Shown here: positions 1-11,516 of the stretch, piece after piece
Numbering within the stretch: position 1 is the stretch's first letter
Layout of the letters: each line of letters opens with the position of its first letter
Source: Trichosphaerium sp. ATCC 40318
Taxonomy: Eukaryota > Discosea > Flabellinia > Trichosidae
Direction of reading: 5' to 3'
NCBI GenBank assembly: GCA_038496445.1
Contig: JALMLS010000228.1
Span: 496,001-560,000, forward strand
DNA: 64,000 nucleotides
The notes under the pieces: model-generated
What the model was told of the DNA's origin: nothing
Databases searched by the model: none
Seen by the model: the letters and a program-made list of their open reading frames with translations, nothing else
Translations under genes and position numbers: made by a program

Positions 1-289
1 ACTAAAATGTCAGGGGGTATTCAACGTAACGCTTGACAACCAAAGACAGTCGTTGTTCAATGGATTATTTTGTTCCGAAAAGTGACAACTACTGCATCAA
101 ATATGAACGTTGCGCACAAGAAACAGCGGTGAGGCACTAATAAAGCGGTCAAAATTCGTTAAAAAGTCAGTCAGAGTAAGCAACTTTTAAAGTACAAACG
201 TTATCTTTAGTGTTGATCTTACATATGCTTGCCTTGAAATCGTAGGGTTAACGCTTTGTTTAAGATGAACGTCCAAAGAAGTACGTTTA

Positions 290-540
290 CAATTTTGTGT
301 TGTAGCGCACATGGTACTAGCAGGAAAGAGGTGTCCTCAAAGTATGTTGTGCATCAAGAAGTAGTAGCAAGAAGAGCTCTCGTAGAGCGAAATCGGACGA
401 CAAGTCTCCAAAAAGGAAGAGAAGTCATCTAAATCTAGCAAGCCCTCTAAAGAGTAAAGTGTAGAGTAACGTGATGCCAAGAACTGGAGTTCTGTACGAT
501 CAACAGCCAATACATGGTTCACAGAAGACTTTTGGTGTGA
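290..540 (+). pseudogene. Degenerate copy of the 3' end of the PIP kinase gene
   Basis: This stretch aligns by eye with the last exon and 3' flank of the phosphatidylinositol phosphate kinase gene at 62.28-62.58 kb. Shared landmarks are TGTTGTAGCGCAC before the exon, the run encoding KKSSRRAKS, the Lys/Ser-rich tail, and similar bases past the stop codon (GCCAATA, GACGTTTG-like, TGTGATTT). The copy has small deletions that break the frame, and the kinase core is missing. It is the 3' end only, so it is a gene fragment rather than a gene. It lies next to rearranged kinase copies, so the region has taken part in several local duplications. Confidence 0.75.
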
Positions 541-734
541 TTTTGCTCAATTTTGAAAGACAATAATAAGCGCATTGAGCAAACTGTTTTCGAAAAGTAT
601 GAAATTACCTTTTTTTTTATTTTCCGTTACTAGACTGAGAAACTTCAACACTGAATCTTGTCGACATTCCTGGTTCTAAAAGTTGTACGTTCATATTTAA
701 ACCTAAGATGTTCACGCTTTCTTAGCAAGTGTCT

Positions 735-1312
735 AAGTTTCTATAAAAGGTTGAGATAGTTCCAGGAGTTGGATTTGATGACGAAACAAATAATCTCGAC
801 TCAAGATTGTTCACAGTAAAGGTGTAGTTCACACGTACTTAGCTTTGTTTCATGGTTTTATTTACTTCTCCAACAGAGATATTTCTGCTTCGAATATCAT
901 GCTTCAACCACAAGCTTTCGAATAAGATATATGTTAATTGATTGGGGATCTACCAGGACAGCACCAATAAATATAAGTGGAGGAGCCAAGTTTTCACCTC
1001 ATATGTATGAAGAGTGGCTTCATGACAGGCCAACACATGCCTACACACCAAACGATGACTTGTATTCTTTTATTTTCGTGATTGCATATTTTACCTGTGG
1101 ATAGTAGTGTCAAAGGTAAACAGAGTACAATGTGTTGAAGTATTTTAAACATGGAAGAGTGTTCTCCTTACCACTGGACACGTTGTATGAAAAAAGCAGA
1201 CATCTTGGATTACAAAGGTGTCTCAGATGAAATCCTTCGTTGTATTTCAGGCAATTTTGAGTATGAAGAGAGCTCTAACAACTCCTCTTCTTTTTGTACT
1301 ACAATGTAAAAA
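735..1312 (+). pseudogene. Broken FunK1-like kinase copy (copy A)
   Basis: The plus strand carries a decayed version of the C-terminal half of the kinase encoded intact on the minus strand at 3701-5947. Recognisable pieces are the catalytic-loop region RDISASNIMLQPQ (about 885-920), LIDWGSTRTAPINISGGAKF (about 935-995), the segment HMYEEWLHDRPTHAYTPNDD, and a C-terminal tail that ends in a Ser/Asn-rich stretch and CTTM-stop near 1309. The frame is broken shortly after LQPQ by a shift that gives a TAA, and again after the helix that follows TPNDD. The upstream exon with the Lys and ATP loop is absent or unrecognisable. I infer an inactive fragment. Confidence 0.8.
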
Positions 1313-1477
1313 ACCAAAGCAATATCAGTAAAAAGTACAAAGTTGTTATGAATAGTAATTTTGGTTTATTATTTTTCTGTTTTTGTTGTACTTGTAGTTT
1401 TTCAAATCATTTTGAATGAGAGTAGTCTTATCTGTATCTGGTTGAAGATAATACGTAATTGAATGGTAGTAAAGGGT

Positions 1478-2721
1478 TTATTCATCAACCATATCACCAT
1501 CTTCATTTTGATCACAGTCGCACATACTGGCAAATCCGTTACAGGTCTCACACTCTATTACAGAACCTAAAATGCATTTGAGGATTGCATCTTTCACGCC
1601 TTTGTAATCGGCGAGTTCTGCTTTCTCTAGGCAATCCTGCCAATGACATGGAGTATTAAGTACCCATTGCCGTTTGATACATTCAAGATTTTCGGTAGAA
1701 GCGTCGCGCACCCAAGTCGTGTAGGCAGTGTCGATTTCACCTCTCTGGGTTTGGGTTAAACGCATGTAAATAATAACATAAACAAACGATTTCACATTGT
1801 CCTTCTCTGTATACACGTGTGTCTCAGTTCCAGCCTTCAAGTGATCCAACAAATGTGGCGCGAACTTCACACCTGCCTCGCGTATCACTCTTTCGGTGTT
1901 AGCCTTTGTAGCGTTACCCCAACTGATAAACACATAGCGGGGATAAGTTTTGTTTATCGCCATAATGGTTGATGTAGAAATGTTTCTAATAAGGTAGAAT
2001 TAGTCAAACACAAAAAACTAGAAAAAAAATTTACCTATGAATAACTTTCCGTGCATGTACTTTTTGAAGTGTATCAAGTAGTTGCGTAGTCGCTGTTACG
2101 AAATCGAACAGATCTTCGTCCATTCTTTTTGCACAATCCATAGCAAAGCCAATATTAGGTATTTCACTCAACTTAATAAACAATTAGAATATAGCAACAA
2201 CAGTGAATTTGTACTAGTCTGGGTACACCGTCTATCTTTGAGAGGTGCTTCAAACAAGCTATTTCTTTCTTCATCTTATCCAATTCGCTAGCACCGTACT
2301 CCTTAAATGCAACATACATACTAGGGTGTTTTTTAGACTGTCCTTGGATCCAGACCTTATAAACAGTTGCACTAAGACCAAAACCAAGGGTCTTTTTAGG
2401 AGTGCATTTTGTTCCATTGATTATAAAGACTTTCTCGGTATAGCCAAGTTGTCCAGTGGTGAGATTCAACAAGTGGTACAAGTGCTTTAGTCCTTTTCCT
2501 GGTGCGGAAGAGAACAAGGTTTTCTCAAAAAACTTCAGGAAGCCAAGAATAATAGACTTCTTCTTAGGCTGGTCAATCAATGCGGTGTGATACAAGTCCA
2601 TGACTGGAGTAACGTAGTACATATATGTTGGCCGTTTGAAAGCCCTCTTGAGCTCCATCTTAAAAAATCTTATTTTTACCTTGTTTTGCAGTATTCCAAA
2701 CACGTGGTTGCGTACTTCCAT
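1478..2721 (-). CDS. FunK1/Crinkler-like pseudokinase (copy B)
   Basis: Three exons give a continuous frame: 2721-2215, 2171-2035 and 1985-1478. The protein has a glycine-rich loop (LGFGLSATVYKVW), the likely ATP-binding Lys in YVAFKEY, a helical lobe (IGFAMDCAKRMDEDLFDFV) and the segment after the activation loop that resembles FunK1 kinases (APHLLDHL, then VYTEKDNVKSFVYVIIY). The two catalytic aspartates are gone: the catalytic loop reads HRNIS where the neighbouring copy has HRDIS, and the metal-binding motif reads SWG where the neighbour has DWG. Compared with the 3701-5947 gene it lacks the N-terminal domain and the long central part, and it starts abruptly at a duplication junction. It has a different acidic C-terminus (NEDGDMVDE). 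Introns are clean, so it may be expressed as a pseudokinase; decay into a pseudogene is the alternative. Confidence 0.75.
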
Positions 2722-2985
2722 CTAACAAACAGCAACAAGAGGAAAATAGATAACTGTTACGTTAGTTTTGTACGAGGCTATCAGGCAAGGAAAAATGTTG
2801 CTCAATGTGTTGAAGTATTTAAAAATGCATGGGCAGATGTTCTACCTCGACACTGGAAGCGTTGCATGAAAAAAGCAGACATCTTGGATTATAAAGGTGT
2901 CTCAAATGAAATCCTTCATTGTATTTCAGGTAATGTTGACGAAGAGAGCTCTAATAACTCCTCTTCTTATTGTACTACAATGTAA
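2703..2985 (+). pseudogene. C-terminal fragment of FunK1-like kinase (copy C)
   Basis: An open stretch on the plus strand encodes only the last quarter of the kinase family: VVAYFHLTNSNKRKIDN, then DVLPRHWKRCMKKADILDYK, and the tail SSNNSSSYCTTM. It matches the tail of copy A more closely than that of the two minus-strand copies. Its left edge runs straight into the first codons of copy B on the opposite strand, so the two are joined head to head at about 2703-2720. There is no catalytic core and no promoter-proximal part, so this is a relic of an inverted duplication. Confidence 0.8.
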
Positions 2986-2989
2986 AAAA

Positions 2990-3700
2990 ACCCCCAAATT
3001 TTCCGATTTTGTATAAACGACTCAGTACTTCTATGATATGTCTCCAACTTGTTAAAAGTGTCTCTTTCGCTTTCTTTAGAACGAAAAAATCTTACAAGTG
3101 TTTTTTTGAGTGTTGCACAGAGCATGGAGGTTTCTGCTTTCCAAGTGTTGTGAACTTGAAGTAAGAAAATTCATGGGTTTTAGTGGCACTCATTACCGCT
3201 AACCTCATAAAATAGAGATGACAGAAATACCAGTCCGTACCGGTTACGGACCGAAACGCAAAAAGACTGGTCTGTAAACGGTCCAAACGTCCTCTGTCAA
3301 AGGAATACCCGTGGAAAATCAGAAAAATAGCCGAAAAATGAACTTTTTTCAAAGGACTGTAAGCAGTGTTTCATTCGCTCCATAATTCTTCTTGGTTACT
3401 CTTATTGTACTCTTGTTCTAGATAAAGTACGTGACTGGCCCAAAAAAATTGCTACAAATAAAATAATCGTTTGTAACTATTTAGCATTCATTGACTCCCA
3501 AATTTTAACAGAGTTCACTTAAGTGTGACAAGTGTAGTGTATTTGTGCAGAGAATTAGGACATATTTAACAGTTTGTCAGGTGAGAGAGAAGCTTTATGT
3601 CTAGTAATGTTTTTGTAGTCTTCTGGAGTTCAATGTTTTATGTCTTTTGGTGTAGAAATCGGGATCAACAAGTGGTTTGGCGTTGCTCTTAACAATGACA
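2990..3700. other. Spacer between kinase copies, no gene seen
   Basis: About 700 AT-rich bases lie between the copy C fragment and the 3' end of the intact kinase. Short open frames occur on both strands but none shows family resemblance or splice signals. Nothing else is supported. Confidence 0.5.
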
Positions 3701-5947
3701 TTACCTGAAACAATTGGGATCAACTTGTGGTTCAAAGGTGGAGCTATCAATAATGACATTACCTGAAATACAATGAAGTATTTCGTCTGAAACGCCTTCA
3801 TAATCCGTGAAGTCCGCTCTTTTGAGACACTGTTTCCAGTGTCGTGGGAGAACTGTTGTCCATGTCTCTTTAAATGCTCTAGCATATAAGCGTATAAAGC
3901 TTGTTTTCGAGATGTATTCTTTGAGAAACTTAGTGTAAGCCACATCTATTTTGTCCTTATTTTGGTTTGACAAATGCCAGTATGCCATCACATAAATAAA
4001 AGAATACAAATCATCCCTCGGTGTGTAGGCATGCTTTGGAGTGTCAAGAAGCCATTCTTCATACATATGAGGTGAAAACTTGGCTCCTCCACTTATTTTT
4101 ATTGGTGCTGTCTTTGTTGTAGCAGATCCCCAATCAATCAACATGTATCTTGGTTCGTCTTTGAAAGCTTGTGGTTGAAGCATGATATTCGAAGCAGAAA
4201 TATCTCTAAAGTAACATTAGTAGTTCACATGTGAGTAAGTTATGTACCTATGAACAACACCTTTACTATGGACGAGCTTAAGAGTCGAGATTATTTGTTT
4301 TGTCAGTACTACAAAGTCAAATGGAGCATCTTTACGTTCTTGGCAAATACAATCCATTGCAAATCCAACATCTGGTGCTATCCCAATCTTTGGTAGAAAT
4401 TAGAATACGTGTTAAGAAAGAAAGCTTGAACGTACAACTGTTGGAACACCAGGAATGCCTTTCAGAAGATCCAGTATTTCTGTTTCACGATCCAACTCGG
4501 GCTGTACTGGATAGTCCACATCCGCTATGTAATCTTTGAATGCGACATACTTTGGAGGATCATTGTTGGCCAAGTACATCATGTACACTGTGCCGTGAGC
4601 ACCCAATCCAAGTACTTTTCGTGGTATATATGAGTATCCGTTGATTTTAAACACTTTTGAAATGTATCCAAGATCACCAAGTTTGTATCGTACTAAACTT
4701 ACCAGTTGCCTTAGTCCTTCACCTGGTTCATTGGAATCAATCAATTTCATTTCAGGTGTTGAATAATACTCATATGTTGCAGCGTAAGCGCCTCCTTTAG
4801 CAATCTTGAAGAATCGAATTTTCTCGTAGTTCTGAAGAATACCATACACGAATGCACGTCGAGGTTGGGATTTTAGGAGTGTCTTCATGTCACTCCATAT
4901 AGTACCTTCATCATATGCAGTGAATGGTACTAATTAAATAATAAATAAATGTACAAAGTAATAAGAGCTTAAGCTCATGTCAGTACCGTTGCCTTCCAAT
5001 ATCTCCCAAGTCAAGACATGATGATACAATGTACAGTCACGTTCACGAATGGTGGTTTTGAATCGTGGTGTTATTCGAAAACATGGTGGATTGAACGATT
5101 TGGCATCTGGAACAACATCTGCACGAATATTTGGACAAATATCATCACGTGATAAAAATGATGCAAACTCTGCTTTGTATTTGTCAAGAGGACGAATATT
5201 TGGACAAATACCATGTGAAAAAAATGACGCAAATACAGTGTATTCGGCAAGAGGAGATGATTTAAGCTTTAGCATCGCTGTTTGAAACTTTTGACAAGCT
5301 TCTATGTACTGTTTGGAGTTCTCAGGGTAGCAGAATGAGTGTCGAGATATCGCTTCTTCAGCAATAGAATTTGCAATGGCACGACAACCTTAAAACAATT
5401 TTGTAAGCATTTGCAGTATTACAAAGTACAATAAACAAAATCAAATGAACACTTAATACCTCGGATTGTTTTCTGACTCAAGGATGTATCTCTGAAAGAA
5501 TACAACAATTGCAAGTACAACCCGTTATTTTTGTTTTCCATTGCCCTGTGACGTTTGTGTTCAGCTTCGTTATCTTCTGCATCTTCACGCTGTCTTTTGT
5601 TCAGGTCTGCAATCTCTTCTGCAAGTTCTTCCATTGCTTGCTTTTTCAGGTTCTCTGTTGCCACAGACTTAAGCATTAGAACAAATTCACTGTACTTTTC
5701 GCAGGGTTTGAGTTTAGTGAGGGATAGGTCTTGGTCAGAAGCTTGAGCTGTGGAGTCTACAAAAGTTAGTATTCCGAACTACGACGGTAGTGCATGCGAT
5801 TGACGTGCCTGTGTTGTTGTTGCAAGCGTTAAATACTAAATTCACAAGGGCCGGCTTTCGCAAACCATTTGTGACTCCGACATTACATTGCGTTGCCATG
5901 GACGTGAGCTCGTTGATAGTGAATCTTTTCAATTGTTTCAAGGTCAA
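3701..5947 (-). CDS. FunK1/Crinkler-like protein kinase, apparently intact (copy D)
   Basis: Six exons are modelled: 5947-about 5800, 5758-5460, 5388-4987, 4930-4436, 4387-4248 and 4205-3701. The N-terminus (MTLKQLKRFTINELTSMATQ...) is a short helix-turn-helix-like segment that resembles SAP/HeH folds. A coiled, charged region follows (EELAEEIADLNKRQREDAED). The kinase core has the glycine loop LGLGAHGTVYMMY, Lys in YVAFKDY, catalytic loop HRDISASN, and DWG in place of DFG. The downstream segment (GAKFSPHMYEEWLL, then YTPRDDLYSFIYVMAYW) is the pattern of fungal FunK1 kinases and of Crinkler effector kinases. All catalytic residues are present, so I expect activity; the substrate is unknown. 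The first intron is the least certain: its acceptor follows TACTAAC, but the donor is not a consensus GTA. Confidence 0.8.
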
Positions 5948-6025
5948 GATAGTACGTTTGGCATCCTACAGCACGTTAGAGCGACAAAAAACGACATAAA
6001 CGCACCAAAAGTTTGTGGGCGTCAA

Positions 6026-6155
6026 AGATCGAATCTGCAAGCGCAGTCTTACGCAAACCCTCTGTAACAGTGATATTACACTGAGTTGCTATCGTGGCAA
6101 GCTCTTTGAGTGTGAACTTGTGGAATTGTTTCTTGTTCAACAAGGCTGTAGTCAT
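6026..6155 (-). pseudogene. Second copy of the kinase N-terminal exon
   Basis: Reading the minus strand from 6155 gives MTTALLNKKQFHKFTLKELA, then TIATQCNITVTEGLRKTALA. This is a clear paralogue of the first exon of the kinase just downstream (FTINELTSMATQCNVGVTN). It has its own ATG and no stop within the homologous part. It is either an alternative first exon of the kinase or a stranded duplicate. No kinase exons follow that are not already assigned to the 3701-5947 gene. Confidence 0.65.
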
Positions 6156-6444
6156 TGTGCTGCGTCCAAAAGTCAGTACAAACGAAAAATATTAGAGTAA
6201 TAGTTGTTAAAACATGGCTGTTGATGATTATTTGCGCCTTCCATGCGCTGGGGGTACTTTCCGCTGGTATTTGGTCGAAATGTATCCTTAAAACTGCTTT
6301 GGTTGCAAGTGTGCACGTACAAGAGGTTTTTCAAAGTAAACCACGGCGTGAAGGTCAATAAGGATAACTATGAAGTGATGTTGTTATTGTGGTCCTTTTT
6401 AAGTAAGGTCAGACAATCTTACCTAATTTGGCAACAAGTCAACT

Positions 6445-7010
6445 CGTCATTAAGGGCGTGTCTAGCGTGACACTTTTGAATAAAAGGGGGCGTGTCTAGC
6501 GTGACACTTTTGAATAAAAGGGGGTGTGTCTAGCATGACACTTTTGAATAAAAGGGGGCGTGTCCAGTGTAATACTTTTGAACAAAAGTTCAAAAAACCA
6601 TAAAAAAGTAATAGGGGTTGGCTGAGGTTACACTTTTGAGTAAAACAACGTGGATTAAAGCCAAGTAGTGGTAATCTTGGAGGAGCAGCTTGAGGTAGGA
6701 GTAGGCCAATGCGACACTTTTGAATAAAACCCACTGACAAAGAAAACCCACAAAATGCTGGAATTGTAAAGAGAAAACCTTTGTACACTCAAACCAAACT
6801 CAATTTTACTCCAAAAAAAAGACAAGTAAGGTGTAGATAGTGATTCAGATGACGACTTTTCTTTGTTGAAGGATTAAGAAAAAAAAACAAAGAAAAATGT
6901 AAGAGAGGGTGTCCAGCATGACACTTTTGAATAAACTTTATCAGAATTACCTTGTTTTTATTGATACACTTTTCTGGATAGGGGTAGGCCAGCGTTACAC
7001 TATTGTACTA
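6445..7010 (+). repeat. Degenerate tandem repeat, unit about 35 bases
   Basis: The unit reads approximately GGGGGCGTGTCTAGCGTGAC followed by ACTTTTGAATAAAAG. Three near-identical units are contiguous from about 6452 to 6560. More diverged ones follow near 6560, 6625, 6710, 6905 and 6985, each retaining ACACTTTTGA-like cores and a GC-rich half. The spacing becomes irregular after the third copy, so the array is decaying. No coding frame is kept through it. Confidence 0.85.
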
Positions 7011-7019
7011 TTAGGCGTT

Positions 7020-8178
7020 CTCCTGGATTAAGAGAAAAGCTTGAAATTTGCCAATTTTTACACTGGTTATTCTACCCATATAGGGCTTCCTCCATTGAGC
7101 TCGAGAGCAACATAGGTTGCCTTTAAAAAATGCACAAAAAAACCCTGTTTAAACTCACTTTCCATTTCCGAAAACACTCTAAAACATATTTCACCACACT
7201 ATAAACGCGTTTTAGACGATTTTATGTCATTTCTTAGTATAAAACCAGTATTCAAACTTCAGTTTTGGTTTTTATGCTTTCCATAGCGATGGTGATAATA
7301 TACCAGAGTTCAACGCCAATTCAACTGCGTGTAAAAAAGAAAAATTACTAAATTAAGATTTCACTTTCTAAAATAAGAAATTCAATCTTTAAACCTTATA
7401 TTCGAAGCCAAAACCTTTTGAAATCATACCAAATGGGTGTGGATGCTTTATTGGTAAGTTTTTAAAGCAATACAAGGTGTAACAAAGCCAAAAAAACAAC
7501 CAAACTTCAGCAAATACATACCCTAAACTGTATATTCGAAGCTGAATTTAGTTTTACTGCTTCTACTTAGTGTGTTTTATGTATAGGATGAGTATCATTA
7601 CTATTGGAGGAGGTGTAAAATAGTCAATATAAATCCTGGAGAACATAAATAGTTAGAGGGCCCAATATAAAAAAATCAAAGACTGTTAAAAAAAACAGGC
7701 AAGTGAACCCTCAATTGACGCCCTTAAGTGTTAAATACTATTGTTACAATCTTAATTTATAATAACGATAGGAATTAGAGTATTAATCACAGTTATTTAT
7801 TGTAGCTCACGGTAGTGCTGCACTGCATGTACAAAAGGAACAGAATTTGTTGCAGTCCTTACCATTTCCTGAGATACAAGCAATGATTGAAGCATTTGCT
7901 CTTTCTATGCATCGTTTCAACTTTTGAGGCAGGAATCTCAAGTCATCGGTTTAATGCGAGTAGTATTTGGTTGAAGTAAGCCATTAGGTAGGAAGTATGC
8001 CATCACTAAAATACTAAAAAAGGCAGTTTCAACACCAACTTAAATGTTCACCATTTTCCTTGATTCAACGAGGCTGTGCCTGATTTGTTCTGAAGCACAT
8101 TTTAAAACTTACATCGACAAAAATTACATAGGTTTTATTAACACCTGATATCAAGCGCTGTAGAACTATGTTCGTAAC
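7020..8178. other. Mostly non-coding spacer with one exon-like segment
   Basis: This AT-rich interval has no long open frame. The only stretch that looks coding is about 7806-7927 on the plus strand, directly after a good acceptor (TTATTGTAG). It reads AHGSAALHVQKEQNLLQSLP, then FPEIQAMIEAFALSMHRFNF and a stop. I do not recognise it and found no matching upstream exon, so it may be the last exon of an unseen gene or a gene relic. Confidence 0.4.
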
Positions 8179-11122
8179 CTACGTGTCAAAGTGCATTGCC
8201 ATCAAATTTAGCCTTATACTTTCATCTAAAGCAAAGAATCCATTCATACCTGATACTTGTTTTAGATTCATACTACAGTAGAACTAAAAAAGGAAGCTTA
8301 GAACATTAATAAACAAGGCAAAAAAACATGGCATCATTGAAAGATTTGGCTAAGATCTATATGTGTATTTTCAGTTTAATAAAAATAACTCACCATAGCA
8401 GCTGCATATAAAGACTTTGCAGAAAAAGTACTTCCAAGTTGTAATAACTCCAATGCATTTGATTTATCAACTGTTGAAATAAGTGCTTTCTCACAACATT
8501 TCTTTGACTTTGTTAGTACTCACACGTCGCATAATTACAATATTGAATTACCTTCAATTGACTCAAACCAAATCTATTTGCAGCAACCAATAAGTCTTGA
8601 AGTGAGTCCATTGAATCTGTTTCATCGAAATCTTCAAAATAGACAAACTTTAATAGCTTTTTAAAGGTATCACACTTGACATCTTTGATTGCTAGTGTTG
8701 ATTGGTTTCCTTCCACAAATCCTCCTAAGAGCATAGCACGGAAATAATCTGATCGGCAACTTAATATTGCTTTATGCACTGACAGTGAATCTCCGGAAGA
8801 AAAGTTCAAAGTTAAGTCGCTATGAATGCTTTCAGTAAACAGTTTTTGCATTTCTTGAAACAAAGATACTTCAGTTGGATTCTCAAGAGCAATAACGTCA
8901 TCAACAACAACGTCATCATCCAATAAACATGCTCTTGTTAGTTTTAACCTTTCTGTCAATTCACTAAATGCAGGCCACAGCTCCTTCAAACAAAGTAAAC
9001 ATCTAATACAAAAAAACAATAAAACGCACTTTCGGAAGTATGATTTCGCCTGTGTATAACAGCTTTAATACATGTTTTAAAACTTCAGAATCCACACCGT
9101 CGAGTATAATAACGTGTTCATCACCATCTTCAATCTTAACTAAGCCTTTGTGATCGCTCCAACGTGCAGCAAGAACACAACGATGTGCTCTGATATTTTT
9201 AGTTCCACAACGGAATGTAATATCAGTATAACTATCTTCATTAAGATCAAGTAATTTCGCCATGTCTGTACTATAACAAAAGTGAGTTAAGAGTACGAAA
9301 CCGACTGAAGGCCACAATCAAAAAAATAGAAAAATAAGCAAGTACATTTTTAGAAAAAAGTTGCTTAACAGAACTCAGGTGAACCATGGATCACGTGATC
9401 AAATTTCATGTGGCAAGGTTTTATACTAATGTTAAATATTAAAATGAAAAGGAAATTGACTGATACCTGAGTGTGCTTGTAATAGAAGTACAAAATCGTT
9501 TTGAGATATTATTCTGAAGAATTGGTAAATATGCAACAGATGATCCTATCTCTAAAGCCCGAACAGGGAAGGCTATTACACCGCCATTATCTCCCTTAAG
9601 TATAGATACTTTTGATCTTACTCTAAACAATGTAAGTGGTATCACGTGATAGTTTTAACAAAAACGTAAAGCAAAACAAAGTACATTGTGTCTTGAATCT
9701 CTTTGATAAAAATCCACTCTTCCATTGCTAATAAAATATGAGTTCCCTGCTACTAATGTTGTACAAATCAATTTAATTCGTAAAAATAAATAGGGACATG
9801 GATTATAGTACTATCAAAAAAAATCGTTTCTGTGTGGTTACCTGTATCAAACGCATATAAATTAAGAGATTTACTCGTACTGCTGGCGAGAAATATACGT
9901 GTTCCAATTATAGCATAACCAACGCCAATATCAGCTAGTGTGATTGGATTTTTTACCTTAATTTCTCGCCAAGAAAGACTAACTTTGAAAGAAGAAGATC
10001 AGCTATTTCGAAACATCACTATCTTTTGTTATGTACCTGTATCGAGAACATATATATCTTTAATCCACTCTCCTGAACTACATCCACCAAACATATATAT
10101 ACTATTCCCCAACCTAACCATACAATGTCTACCACGTGGTGATGGCCAACAAGAACCTTTTGTTTTTCTAATCTTAGTCCACGTATATAATCCTGTGTCA
10201 AATACCCACAGGTCATTTTTATAGTTTCCATCTTGTGCTCCACCAAATCTGTAGTAAGTATGTTAGCAAAAACAGAACGATAAGATTTGACAAGCTGTGC
10301 TGAAAGCGAAAGCATTAATTCTTACAAAAAACTATTGGTTGTTTGATAAGGTTCTTGCGTACAAATAAATATTACGCCCTTTGCAAGCGCATGCATGATA
10401 CTGCCTTGTTAAAGGATTTCTTGCACCTTGCACAGAAACTTGAGACCATGTTGGTGTCCCTACAAATGATGTGTTACGTGATGTAAAAAAAAAGAAGAAA
10501 ACGACAAGAAACAAAGCGTGACGTTCGAAAACACGTGATTTATAACCTTACCCCTAACATCTAACATGAACATATGAATACGATTCTTTAAAGCAAAGAG
10601 TTAATCACATAGATGCCAGTGGAGCTAATTAAAAGACAAGAGAGTCTTCGTACATATGTTTTTTTCCCAGTTTTACCAAATTGATTTTTTTGTGACATTA
10701 GAGTAATAGAACTTCCTCCACCAATAACGAAAATAGCATCTCCCATAGCAGTAGCTGTTGCTCCTTCTATTTGTCCAGGTTTCTTTCCTCTTGCAGCCGT
10801 TTTTTGCCAATTCGAAGTAACAACGCCTAGATACTGTTTAAATCATCTAAATACGCGCCCTTTAAGCGGTTTTCTGGTACAGCGTACTTTTCAGAGTAGT
10901 TTTTCCAACTTCTGTTTTATTGGCGGTTTTTGGACTGCTACTGCTTGTCTTCGCGAGGATTAGGCGATATACAGTGCCTAGCGGTGTGAAAAAGTAGTTT
11001 ACATTGTTGATTGAAGCGCAAGGATGCCCGCCAGATAGTAAGCTCCCGCCTGCGTCACATATAGGACCAGCAAGCTCTTCCATTTGCATAGAAGCTGCTT
11101 CACACTTATTTCTGTGAAACAA
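8179..11122 (-). CDS. Kelch-BTB-BTB protein, LZTR1-like
   Basis: About eleven exons run from near 11122 (or ATG at 11089) to the stop at 8179-8181. The N-terminal part is a Kelch propeller: TAMGDAIFVIGGGSS, TRQYHACACKGRNIYLY, FGGAQDGNYKNDLWVFDT, GRHCMVRLGNSIYMFGG and YAIIGTRIFLASS, the usual blade pattern. Two BTB domains follow: one with DSYTDITFRCGTKNIRAHRC at about 9260-9190, and a second with DLTLNFSSGDSLSVHKAILS (about 8810-8750) and MLLGGFVEG. The protein ends with a short BACK-like helical region (NALELLQLGSTFSAKSLYAA) closing in AMHFDT. In animals this Kelch plus double-BTB layout defines LZTR1, a CUL3 adaptor that targets RAS-family GTPases; I infer a similar E3-adaptor role. Exon edges inside the propeller are approximate, and the first exon is the least certain. 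Confidence 0.8.
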
Positions 11123-11516
11123 AACCGCTCACTTAAACTGAACCGTTTTTAGGTACAAATATGCCTGCCGAACGAACTAATGGTATTTCTTTTTACTGCA
11201 CTAGTAATGATGATTTTAAATGGACTCATGCAAGAAAATTCTACGCACTTTATGTCAGAATCTTCAACTTGAACCAAATTCAGCCCTTGCCCCTTTATCT
11301 CTTACTGTCAAAGTATTAAAATAGCGGCAGCGAGACCACCTGCAAAAGTTTTGTTGCCAAAGAACAAAACCCATACCAAAGTGGATTCCAAATCAGGATC
11401 TCGATTTGTTTTAATATAGACGTACTTGCGTTTTGTGAAACATTCAAAAAAAATCACGTGATAAGAGTAATTTTGAACTGAAGTTTGACCAAGTAAAAGA
11501 GACAATTCACGATACG
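11123..11516. promoter_or_regulatory. Divergent spacer with TCACGTGA palindrome
   Basis: This is the intergenic gap between the divergently transcribed Kelch-BTB and TIMP-like genes. It holds one perfect TCACGTGA at 11454-11461, about 60 bases upstream of the plus-strand ATG. I see no other recognisable signal. A role as a bHLH-type (E-box/CBF1-like) site is an inference from the motif alone. Confidence 0.4.
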
